Position numbers and translations under genes: made by a program
The notes under the pieces: model-generated
What the model was told of the DNA's origin: nothing
The model's database searches: none
The model's input: only the letters and a program-made list of their open reading frames with translations
Source of the DNA: Pseudomonadota bacterium
GTDB lineage: Bacteria; Desulfobacterota; Binatia; UBA1149
Length of the DNA stretch: 34,496 nucleotides
Assembly (NCBI GenBank): GCA_014382245.1
Contig: JACNKC010000088.1
Coordinates: 1 to 34,496, forward strand
Direction: 5' to 3'
Shown: in pieces, positions 22,772 through 29,404 of the stretch
Layout: each line of letters opens with the position of its first letter
How positions within the stretch are numbered: position 1 is the first letter of the stretch

Positions 22772-23795
22772 CCTGAAAATTTGTAGCCTTGCCGATGTCA
22801 AGCTCGACGAAATAGCCGCTTTGCTGTACGAGCAGCGCCTGCGGCTGGGCCCGTTAACACCGGCCGCGCAGCAAGGCGACGCCTTGCGCACGGTGTGCCT
22901 TGAGCTGGTGACGGGACTGGCCGCCAACCGGCGCTGCGACACCGCGGTACTCGTGCAGGGCAAACGGGTGGTTGGCCTGCTCGCGGGCGAACGACAACTT
23001 CACGCGCCTGAGAAACTGGAGTCGCTATACCAGGAGCAGCGCTCGGTGCAGGTGCCCCTGCACGGCTTTGCCCTGGCCGAAGACATAGAGCCATTTGCCG
23101 GGGTGGCTGCCATGTACGGACATCTATCGGGCCGCTGGCTCGAAGATGGACTGATGACTCACACGCTGGACCTCGCAATCGGCGACCGGGCGGTCACGGA
23201 TGCCTGGGTGGCCATGGGCTTTGGTGGAAAGAGCGTCTGCGTGTTACGCGAGACCCGGCTGCCGGTGGAGAGCAACAGCAGTGTAGCCACGCGCCTGGTC
23301 GATCCGTTTGACGAGCAGGCCGCGGCTGTTGCCGACCAGATGCACAGGCAGCTGAGTAACTGGCAGGCCGGGTCGCCGATGTTCTGGCCATACAACGGCG
23401 AGCCCGACGCTGACTACTCGCGGCTGCGCAACGAACTATTGGCGGGAGACGACGCGGCCATGTTTCTCGCCGGAGACAGCGACAGCGCCAAGGGCGTGGT
23501 CGTACTCATTCCCCCCTTCTTCATCAGTCGCCTGTTCGACACCTCGAGCATGCTCTACTTGTGGGAAGGCGTTTCGGCAGCCGGGCAGAGAGGCGAGGGC
23601 ACGGGTTCGGCACTGCTGGCCCAGGCCATGGCCTGGGCACACGGCAGGGGCGTGCGTTGGTGCGCCCTGCACTTTGCGTCGGCCAACTCGATGGGTGCGC
23701 CGTTCTGGACAGGTCACGGTTTTGTGCCGGTGGCCGATACGCTCAAGCGCGTGCTCGACCCGGCCTGTGCGTGGGCGCGCGGGAGTGAATCGTGA
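22764..23795 (+). CDS. Double-GNAT-domain acetyltransferase-like protein
   Basis: The GTG at 22764, inside the end of aguB and about 5 nt after GGAGAAG, gives 343 residues. The C-terminal half has a clear GNAT acetyl-CoA-binding pattern: 'GQRGEGTGSALLAQAMAWA', then 'VRWCALHFASANSMGAPFWT' and 'GHGFVPVADTLKRVLD'. The N-terminal half has a degenerate version ending in 'AVTDAWVAMGFGGKSVCVLR', so it looks like a tandem GNAT with a probably inactive first copy. GNAT enzymes move an acetyl group from acetyl-CoA to amines. Because it sits third in the agmatine-to-putrescine operon, acetylation of putrescine or a related amine is an attractive guess, but nothing in the sequence proves the substrate. 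It overlaps both neighbours (8 and 4 nt). Confidence 0.8.
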   Translation: MGSLKICSLADVKLDEIAALLYEQRLRLGPLTPAAQQGDALRTVCLELVTGLAANRRCDTAVLVQGKRVVGLLAGERQLHAPEKLESLYQEQRSVQVPLHGFALAEDIEPFAGVAAMYGHLSGRWLEDGLMTHTLDLAIGDRAVTDAWVAMGFGGKSVCVLRETRLPVESNSSVATRLVDPFDEQAAAVADQMHRQLSNWQAGSPMFWPYNGEPDADYSRLRNELLAGDDAAMFLAGDSDSAKGVVVLIPPFFISRLFDTSSMLYLWEGVSAAGQRGEGTGSALLAQAMAWAHGRGVRWCALHFASANSMGAPFWTGHGFVPVADTLKRVLDPACAWARGSES

Positions 23796-24958
23796 AACGG
23801 AATTTCGTACTGGTGGCGGCACTGTTGTCGGGCCTCACCCTGTTGCTGTTCTGCGTGCTGGGTCCCGCGGTAGACCGCAGCATGAACAAGGTGGGCGGCG
23901 GAATGCCGCGCGAGCCATCGGACAGGGCCCGTGAACTCTACGACTCGTTGTTCGTGGCCGACCTTCACGCCGACTCGTTGCTGTGGGGGCGCGATCTTTC
24001 GCAGCGCGGGGAGCACGGTCACGTTGACCTGCCTCGCCTGCTGGCCGGCGGGGTCGCGTTGCAGGCCTTCACCGTTGTTACCCAGGTGCCGATGGGCATC
24101 AACATAGAGAGCAATCCCGCCGACAGCGACATAGTGCTGTGGCTGGCGTTGGCGCAGCGCTGGCCACCTGCCACCTGGACCAGCCTGGCCGAGCGCGCGC
24201 TGCTACAGGCGCGCAGGCTCGACGAGCTCGAGGCCGGCTCGGACGGCCAACTGCTGGTGCTCAGAACTTCGGCCGACCTCGACGACTATCTTTCCCGGCG
24301 AGGGCGGGGCGAGAAGGCGGTGGCCGCCTTCCTGGGCATAGAGGGGGCCCACGCCCTGGACGCTGAGCTGGCAAATGTTGATCGCTTGTTCGACGCGGGG
24401 TTCCGCATGATGGGCCCCACCCATTTTTTTGACAACGCGGTGGCCGGCTCGGCGCACGGGCTGGCCAAGGGCGGGCTCACGGGGCTGGGCAGGCAGGTCA
24501 TCGCGCGCATGCAGGAGCTGGGCATGATAGTGGACCTCGCGCATTCGTCGCCTGCCACCGTAGACGAGATCCTGGCCCTCGCAGTCCGTCCGGTCGTCGT
24601 GTCTCACGGGGGTGTGAAGGGCACCTGCGACAACACCCGTAACCTGTCGGACAAGCACCTGCGCGGCATAGCGGCCACGGGCGGGGTGATCGGCATAGGA
24701 TACTGGGAAACGGCCGTCTGCGGTGACGGTCCCGCCGACATTGCGCGCGCTATAGTGCACGCGATCAAGGTGGCCGGTGTGAGCCACGTCGGCCTGGGGT
24801 CTGACTTTGACGGAGCGATCACCGCCCCCTTTGACACAACGGGACTGGTTTCACTGGTCGACGAACTACTCGACGAGGGATTGTCCGACGACGATATTGC
24901 CGCCGTCATGGGCGGCAATACCTTGCGCGTGCTGCGCGCCGCGCTGCCGGCTGGCTGA
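23792..24958 (+). CDS. Membrane dipeptidase (peptidase family M19), membrane-anchored
   Basis: The GTG at 23792 overlaps the GNAT stop by 4 nt, giving 388 residues. An N-terminal hydrophobic segment ('FVLVAALLSGLTLLLFCVLG', 5-24) should anchor or export it; the Cys21 context is not a convincing lipobox. M19 (renal dipeptidase) zinc ligands are visible: His59 and Asp61 in 'ADLHADSL', Glu184 in 'GIEGAHAL', His251 in 'DLAHSS' and His272 in 'VVVSHGGVKG', with Asp338 in 'GLGSDFDGA'. 'GVIGIGYWETAVCGD' carries an aromatic-rich variant of the usual loop. The enzyme would hydrolyse dipeptides or related amide compounds in the periplasm. As the last gene of the agmatine/putrescine operon it may act on gamma-glutamyl or peptide-linked amines; that link is inferred only from position. 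Confidence 0.9.
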   Translation: MKRNFVLVAALLSGLTLLLFCVLGPAVDRSMNKVGGGMPREPSDRARELYDSLFVADLHADSLLWGRDLSQRGEHGHVDLPRLLAGGVALQAFTVVTQVPMGINIESNPADSDIVLWLALAQRWPPATWTSLAERALLQARRLDELEAGSDGQLLVLRTSADLDDYLSRRGRGEKAVAAFLGIEGAHALDAELANVDRLFDAGFRMMGPTHFFDNAVAGSAHGLAKGGLTGLGRQVIARMQELGMIVDLAHSSPATVDEILALAVRPVVVSHGGVKGTCDNTRNLSDKHLRGIAATGGVIGIGYWETAVCGDGPADIARAIVHAIKVAGVSHVGLGSDFDGAITAPFDTTGLVSLVDELLDEGLSDDDIAAVMGGNTLRVLRAALPAG

Positions 24959-24979
24959 ATCCGCACCGCTTCTTAACGA

Positions 24980-26347
24980 TCAGGGCTTGGCGTAGGGAAT
25001 CTCGAGATCTTCGAGTTTTCGGTACAGCGAAGACAGACTGATCGACAGTTGCTGCGACGTGGACTTCTTGTCCCACTCAGTGCGCTCGAGGACCGAGACT
25101 ATGTGATTCCTTTCGTACAGCGCCATGGCCGACTTGAGCTCGTCGCCAGCGGCCTGCATCGGGCCGACGGCCTCGACCAGTCGCGAGGGTAGTTCGTCCA
25201 CGCCGATCCAATCGCCAGAGCCCACGATCATTGCGTGTTCAATGGCGTTGTCGAGCTCGCGCACGTTGCCCTTCCAGGGTGAACTGACGAGTATTTTCAT
25301 GGCCGCGTTTTCTACGCCCTTGAAGTGATGGTTCATCTCGTGGTTGTGGCGGCGCACGAGAAAATCGACCAGCGGCGGCACGTCTTCTCGGCGCTCCCTC
25401 AGGGGGGGGATCTCTATCCCGAAGACGTTGAGCCGGTAGTAAAGGTCTTCGCGGAACTCGCTCGCGCCGACCGCCTCGTCGAGGTCCTGGTTGGTGGCCG
25501 CGATGATGCGGATGTCAATCTTCGTGGGGGTGGTCGATCCCACTTGCAGGACTTCCCTGTCTTCCAGTGCGCGCAACAGTTTTACTTGCAGGGCCAGCGG
25601 AAGGTCGCCGATTTCGTCGAGAAACACAGTGCCACCGCGTGCCCTCTGGAACAGCCCCTCCTGGCCGGTGACGGCGCCCGTGAAGGCGCCCCTCACGTGT
25701 CCGAACAGCTGGCTTTCGAGCAGGTTTTCCGGGATAGCTCCGCAGTTGATGGGCAGGAATATCTTGTCGCGGCGATCGCTGTAACGGTGTACTGCGCGGG
25801 CGACGACTTCTTTGCCGACGCCGCTTTCGCCCGTGATGAGCACCGTGGACAGGGTGGGTGCTACCTGCTGAATCTGCTCTGCGATTTTGCGCATCGCGGG
25901 ACTTTCACCCACAAGGTTCTCGATGTCGTAGCGAGACTCCACTTCTCCTCGCAGGTGCTGGATCTGCCAGGCGAGGTCCCGGCGTTCAAGAAGCCGACTG
26001 ATCTTGAGCAGCACATCGTCGTAGACAAGCGGCTTGATCATGTAATCGTGGGCGCCTTCCCGCAAGGCATCCACTGCGGTCTCCACGCTCGCGTAGGCAG
26101 TGACCAGTATTACCAAGGTCTGCGGGCAGAGCATGCGCACCTCGCGCAGTAATTCTACGCCGTCCATCCCCGGCATGCGGAGGTCGGTCAGTACGAGGTC
26201 GAACTCGGCCTCGTTGATTATTTCCCTGGCTTCTTCGCCGCTTTCGGCGACGTGGGTATCGTAACCCTCTTCTCGCAACACGTCGGCCAGGCTTTCGCGG
26301 CTGGCGATTTCGTCGTCGACTACCAGTATACTCGCGTTTATAGGCAT
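24980..26347 (-). CDS. NtrC-family sigma-54-dependent response regulator
   Basis: The ATG at 26347 has GGAGGG about 8-9 nt upstream, giving 455 residues. The receiver domain has the acidic pocket 'VVDDE' (9-13), the phosphoacceptor Asp55 in 'LVLTDLRMPGMDG' and Lys105 in 'YMIKPL'. The AAA+ domain has Walker A 'GESGVGKE' (173-180), the sigma-54 contact loop 'GAFTGA' (220-225) and Walker B 'TVFLDEIGD' (240-248). The C-terminus ends in a Fis-type helix-turn-helix ('TSQQLSISLSSLYRKLEDLE'). It is therefore a complete activator of sigma-54 promoters, driven by phosphorylation. The divergent globin-coupled histidine kinase is the obvious partner. Two sigma-54 promoter motifs near 28.6 kb are candidate targets. 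Its 3' end is convergent with the dipeptidase gene. Confidence 0.95.
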   Translation of the reverse strand: MPINASILVVDDEIASRESLADVLREEGYDTHVAESGEEAREIINEAEFDLVLTDLRMPGMDGVELLREVRMLCPQTLVILVTAYASVETAVDALREGAHDYMIKPLVYDDVLLKISRLLERRDLAWQIQHLRGEVESRYDIENLVGESPAMRKIAEQIQQVAPTLSTVLITGESGVGKEVVARAVHRYSDRRDKIFLPINCGAIPENLLESQLFGHVRGAFTGAVTGQEGLFQRARGGTVFLDEIGDLPLALQVKLLRALEDREVLQVGSTTPTKIDIRIIAATNQDLDEAVGASEFREDLYYRLNVFGIEIPPLRERREDVPPLVDFLVRRHNHEMNHHFKGVENAAMKILVSSPWKGNVRELDNAIEHAMIVGSGDWIGVDELPSRLVEAVGPMQAAGDELKSAMALYERNHIVSVLERTEWDKKSTSQQLSISLSSLYRKLEDLEIPYAKP

Positions 26348-26439
26348 GATTTGCTTACCCTCCTTCTTGCGCCGGGTTGATGCCACCGGCAGTAGCTTTT
26401 GACACTGCAGGCGCTGGCTGCAAACTCTCGAAGCTTCTT

Positions 26440-27753
26440 ATGCTTTCGCTTGTCGAACGTACAGGGCAGGACGCTGAATCCCGCACCGCGCTGCTCTGTT
26501 TCCTGGAAATCAACGCACCGGAGCGTGAGCGGCTGGCCGGTCTGCGGCGGTTCTTCGAAGATATCGCCGATAACATGATGGAGGAGTTCTACGAGTATCT
26601 TCTCAGGCACGAGCAAACGGCTGCTTTTCTCCAGGACCCGGCCCTTGTCGAGCGCTTGAAAAAAGCGCAGCGCCGACACTTCATCGAGCTTGCCGACTGT
26701 TGCGACTCCGAGGAGTACTTCGAGGCTCGGCTGAAGGTGGGCATGGCGCACGCGGGGGTCGGGCTGAGGCCCGAGTACTACCTCGGCGCTTACTCCTCGC
26801 AGCTGGCCTACGTGTCGGCGTCGGCTTCCAGGCGTTTCGCGGACGACGACCCAACCGAGCTCGAAGCGAACCTGCGGGTGGTCACGAAGGTGATCACACT
26901 CGACATATGCCTTGCGACCGAAGCGTACATTTATGGCGGCTACGTTGAGAAGTCGCTTTCCGAGGCTCACCAGGCTGCCGCCATTCGAGCGCGAGAGGCC
27001 CTGGCCGAAAAAGAACAAGAAGAACGGCGGAAGGAAGAGCTGCTCAGGATGGTCGTGCACGACATCAGGAGTCCGGTAACTGCCATCATGGCGGCTTCGC
27101 GCGCGGCATTGCGACGTTACAAGGACCCAGCGGAGCCGCCCGGGCGACAGTTTGCGCTCATAGAAGAGAGCGGCAAGAACGTTCTTAATATCATCGACGA
27201 GATTCTCAACGTGGCCGGGCAGGCGACCGGCGATATGCCTATCAACGCCTTGCCTTTTGACCTGGCTGTTCTGCTCCAGGACTGCGTGGCCGAACTCAGG
27301 CCTTATGCCGAACACACCGATCATTTTGTCGAACTGTCCTGCCCCGGCAGCTTGCCGGTGAGCTGGCTTGATCCCTTGCTCGTGCGGAGGGTGGTTTCCA
27401 ATCTTCTCGTAAACGCTTTTCGGCACACCCCGGCCGGTTGCAGGGTGGAGATTTTTGCTGGGCCGCTGGCTGCAGCTACCGCGGGTGGTCAAGTTGCAGG
27501 CAGCGAGACCGCGATGACTGACGGCGTGCTTATACGGGTGGCAGACAACGGGTCGGGTGTTTCGGCGCGGGTGGAGAAGCGTATTTTTGAAGGCGAGGCC
27601 ACCGGTGTTCTCAAGACCGAGGGGGCTTCTCTTACCACCGGGCTGGGCTTGCCCTTCTGCCGGCTGGCCTGCGAGCGCCTTGGAGGTAGCATAAAGCTCA
27701 CTCGACAGGGCGGGTTGGGGGCCTGTTTTGTAATCGAATTTCCGGCAGGCTGA
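26440..27753 (+). CDS. Globin-coupled sensor histidine kinase
   Basis: The N-terminal ~170 residues match protoglobin-type globin-coupled sensors: 'LAGLRRFFEDIADNMMEEFY', 'LKKAQRRHFIELA', and 'LKVGMAHAGVGLRPEYYLGAY', in which His104 occupies the proximal heme-ligand position (as in HemAT or DosC 'VHARIG'). A coiled linker rich in Glu/Arg (180-200) leads to the kinase: H-box 'MVVHDIRSP' with His207, N-box 'RRVVSNLLVNAFRHTPAG', G1 'VADNGSG' and G2 'TTGLGLPF'. No membrane segments are seen, so it is a cytoplasmic sensor of O2, NO, CO or redox through heme. The start is uncertain: ATG 26440 gives 437 residues, while ATG 26380 or TTG 26377 would add about 20 non-globin residues. A TTGACA at 26399-26404 could be its -35 box. 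It is divergent from the NtrC-type regulator. Confidence 0.9.
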   Translation: MLSLVERTGQDAESRTALLCFLEINAPERERLAGLRRFFEDIADNMMEEFYEYLLRHEQTAAFLQDPALVERLKKAQRRHFIELADCCDSEEYFEARLKVGMAHAGVGLRPEYYLGAYSSQLAYVSASASRRFADDDPTELEANLRVVTKVITLDICLATEAYIYGGYVEKSLSEAHQAAAIRAREALAEKEQEERRKEELLRMVVHDIRSPVTAIMAASRAALRRYKDPAEPPGRQFALIEESGKNVLNIIDEILNVAGQATGDMPINALPFDLAVLLQDCVAELRPYAEHTDHFVELSCPGSLPVSWLDPLLVRRVVSNLLVNAFRHTPAGCRVEIFAGPLAAATAGGQVAGSETAMTDGVLIRVADNGSGVSARVEKRIFEGEATGVLKTEGASLTTGLGLPFCRLACERLGGSIKLTRQGGLGACFVIEFPAG

Positions 27754-28007
27754 AGTGAACACGGCGGTAGTTGTCGCGCCAGGCCCCGTGCCGTTGCCGC
27801 CTTCGACCCGGGTACCTGACGCGACTACCCTCTGCGACGAGGGCAGTGCCGAAGTTGCAACTTCCCTGCCAAGCCACAGTTGGCTGGCAGATCCGGGGGC
27901 AGCCTTATTATTGGGGCCATAAGCGGCTTCCCGGGGGTGGATAGGTAGATCTCGAATTCGCAAAACCGAGAAAACCGGGGTGCTGGATTCCCGGAAGCGG
28001 GAATACT
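27754..28007. other. Convergent intergenic region with several hairpins
   Basis: This 254 bp gap between the kinase and the ferritin-like gene has no plausible ORF but several dyads: CCCTC/GAGGG (27828-27843), the perfect palindrome GAAGTTGCAACTTC (27851-27864), and ATTCCCG-GAAG-CGGGAAT (27987-28004). The last sits four bases from the ferritin-like stop and suits a terminator hairpin for the minus strand. A-rich runs (CAAAACCGAGAAAACC, 27961-27976) lie just beyond it; read on the minus strand they give T-rich stretches, which strengthens that reading. Confidence 0.45.
27987..28004 (-). terminator. Hairpin terminator candidate for the ferritin-like gene
   Basis: A perfect 7 bp stem (ATTCCCG/CGGGAAT) with a 4-base loop lies just downstream of the minus-strand stop. 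On that strand it is followed, after a short gap, by short T-runs (complement of AAAACC, 27961-27976). Plausible but not a canonical continuous U-tract. Confidence 0.45.
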
Positions 28008-28556
28008 TCAGTTAGCCCGGCTGGTTGCCGCCCGGGCGGAACGGGAGGTTCGGGCGGGGTCTTTTTCGCCGTCGGCGGAGCTCTCAGCTGCCTTCTCGAT
28101 AGAGCTTTCGAGTTTGTCGAGCCGGTGGCCGTGCCCCATGGTTTCGTCGGGCCTGTCGAGCAGTCGGCTGAACCCCCGCATACGTTCCTGGACCATGACG
28201 AAGAGTTCGGGGTAAACAGTCAGCAGTTCGGTCTGCTCGATGGCAGCGGTTATCTGTTGGGCTTCGAGTTCGGTTACGCCCTCGCTGACCCTGGCTCGCG
28301 CTTCGTCCAGCTTGGCTCGTTCGCGGTCAAGGGCCGATTGCATCGTGACCAGGAAAGGGCCGTCGTCTACGTCAACTTCCATTATGGCGGAGAGTGCCTT
28401 GAGTACGCGGGCGTGAAAACGCTCGTCGCTCGCCAGGCCCTTCCAGAACTCTGCGAGTTCGTTATTCCCCGCGTGAAGCTCGGCCAGCTCGTCGTACATT
28501 CTGCCGGTTTCGTCTTCGATGCGGGCGCAGTTATGGAGTATCTGCCGCAGGTACAT
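28008..28556 (-). CDS. Ferritin-like (rubrerythrin-type) protein
   Basis: The ATG at 28556 ('MYLRQILHNC') gives 182 residues. The pattern resembles the first helices of ferritin-like/rubrerythrin proteins: 'CARIEDETGRMYDELAELH' with an early glutamate, then 'FWKGLASDERFHARVLKALS' with an E-x-x-H pair (Glu45, His48). A second long helical region carries further Glu residues ('TELEAQQITAAIEQTELL'). The C-terminal ~45 residues are charged and probably disordered. Iron or redox function is inferred from this pattern; no iron-binding set is complete enough to be sure. The frame is open to 28757, but the upstream part has no family features. A sigma-54-like promoter (28572-28587) would put transcription only about 5 nt before this ATG, so the message may be nearly leaderless or the start needs revision. 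Confidence 0.65.
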   Translation of the reverse strand: MYLRQILHNCARIEDETGRMYDELAELHAGNNELAEFWKGLASDERFHARVLKALSAIMEVDVDDGPFLVTMQSALDRERAKLDEARARVSEGVTELEAQQITAAIEQTELLTVYPELFVMVQERMRGFSRLLDRPDETMGHGHRLDKLESSIEKAAESSADGEKDPARTSRSARAATSRAN

Positions 28557-28571
28557 TACACCCGTGTCGCA

Positions 28572-28587
28572 AGCAGGTGTCGTGCCA
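28572..28587 (-). promoter_or_regulatory. Sigma-54 (-24/-12) promoter candidate for the ferritin-like gene
   Basis: On the minus strand this reads TGGCACGACACCTGCT, matching the sigma-54 consensus TGGCACG-N4-TTGCW at all but one position, with exact GG-to-GC spacing. It differs from the plus-strand copy at 28752 in only two bases. Predicted transcription start is near 28561. Confidence 0.65.
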
Positions 28588-28751
28588 AGACTGCTGGGCA
28601 CGCTGATTTCCCGGTGGCGCTGCCCAAGCTGTTTATTCGCTTGCTGGAACTTCGCAGCCCTGGGAAAAAACCAGGCATTGTTTCTCCGTGACGTGGACAA
28701 GAACCAGCGCGCTTGGTGGCTTTTCCGGGCAGCTGGGAGTTTTAGGCGGGC

Positions 28752-28767
28752 TGGCACGGCACCTGCA
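28752..28767 (+). promoter_or_regulatory. Sigma-54 (-24/-12) promoter candidate for the universal stress gene
   Basis: TGGCACGGCACCTGCA matches TGGCACG-N4-TTGCW except for C in place of the first T of the -12 box. Spacing is exact. Predicted transcription start is near 28778, leaving a leader of about 76 nt before the GTG at 28854. Confidence 0.7.
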
Positions 28768-28807
28768 CATTCGCAGGCGAGTCGGTGCTGTCGGTAACAG
28801 AGGGGAG

Positions 28808-28844
28808 CTGGCCCAGGCCGGGCCAGTGCCTGGCCGCGAGGAGG
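28808..28844 (+). promoter_or_regulatory. Overlapping, mutually exclusive hairpins and RBS in the universal stress leader
   Basis: CTGGCCC (28808-28814) pairs with GGGCCAG (28820-28826). Alternatively GGCCAG (28821-28826) pairs with CTGGCC (28830-28835). Both stems use the bases 28821-28826, so only one can form. The second ends three bases before the ribosome binding site GAGGAGG (28838-28844). This is the arrangement of a simple leader switch; regulation is inferred. Confidence 0.45.
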
Positions 28845-28853
28845 TAAACGGGC

Positions 28854-29324
28854 GTGAAGACTTTCAAAAAAATACTTGCCGTTACGGACTTGTCTTCAGA
28901 ATCCCTGTCTGCAGTTTCTTATGCCGGCCACCTGGCCCGCGCCCAGGGAGCGAGTCTTGTCGTGCTTCACGTGGCTCACAGTACTACTGTGCTCTTTACC
29001 GAGTTCGTGCCGGGAATAGACATGACCGCGATCGACGAGGAAATTGAAACCGCGGCCCGCGAAAGACTCGGGAGTTGGGCGAAGCGCCATCTGCGCAAAG
29101 TCGAGCAGTTGGAGTTGATCGTGCGCAGGGGGCTCGTGCCCGAAACGGTGTGCGAGGTGGCGGCTGAGACCGGCGCCAGCATCATCGCCATGGCCACCCA
29201 CGGGCGCACCGGCGTTGGCCGCATGGTGCTCGGCAGCGTTACCGAGAAGGTACTCGCCCGGGCTCCCTGCCCGGTGCTGGTTGTCAGGCCTCCCAACCCG
29301 GTGGTCGAGGTAAAATCCGGCTGA
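28854..29324 (+). CDS. Universal stress protein (UspA family)
   Basis: The GTG at 28854 lies 9 nt after a strong GAGGAGG site, giving 156 residues, the usual single-domain USP length. It starts with 'FKKILAVTDLSSES', has 'GASLVVLHVAH' in the second strand, and the ATP-binding loop 'ATHGRTGVGRMVLGSVTEKV', in which the first glycine of the G-2x-G-9x-G(S/T) motif is Ala. The C-terminal 'CPVLVVRPP' is standard. ATP-binding USPs help survival under starvation, low oxygen and redox stress. The sigma-54 motif upstream and the nearby globin kinase/NtrC regulator suggest control by that pair. It is followed by a region of repeated GGNTGAC elements (29319-29357) and then by the hydrolase gene on the same strand, 80 bp downstream. 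Confidence 0.93.
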   Translation: MKTFKKILAVTDLSSESLSAVSYAGHLARAQGASLVVLHVAHSTTVLFTEFVPGIDMTAIDEEIETAARERLGSWAKRHLRKVEQLELIVRRGLVPETVCEVAAETGASIIAMATHGRTGVGRMVLGSVTEKVLARAPCPVLVVRPPNPVVEVKSG

Positions 29325-29404
29325 CGCATTCCGGGTTGACCCGTTTCCTGGGTTGACGCAGTGCCGGTGGCCCAATAGCCTTGCCGGTCCGCGGCCTGAA
29401 CACG

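Larger units (their letters stand above)
28557..28853. other. Divergent sigma-54 regulatory region
   Basis: This region (297 bp) separates the ferritin-like gene (minus) from the universal stress gene (plus). It carries two outward-facing sigma-54-like promoters (28572-28587 minus, 28752-28767 plus) 164 bp apart. Between them are candidate activator-binding dyads: CCTGG-N7-CCAGG (28659-28675, A-rich centre) and ACCA-N7-TGGT around 28703-28717. A leader with overlapping hairpins precedes the universal stress gene. No other ORF is convincing here. Confidence 0.55.

Noticed and set aside
26351-26400. TGGCATC-N4-CGGCG on the minus strand as a sigma-54 promoter for the response regulator
   Set aside because: Only the GG and GC dinucleotides match; the rest of both boxes deviates, unlike the two strong motifs near 28.6 kb.
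26338-27963. Long minus-strand frame of 541 codons
   Set aside because: It is antisense to the globin-coupled kinase, with no recognisable domain.
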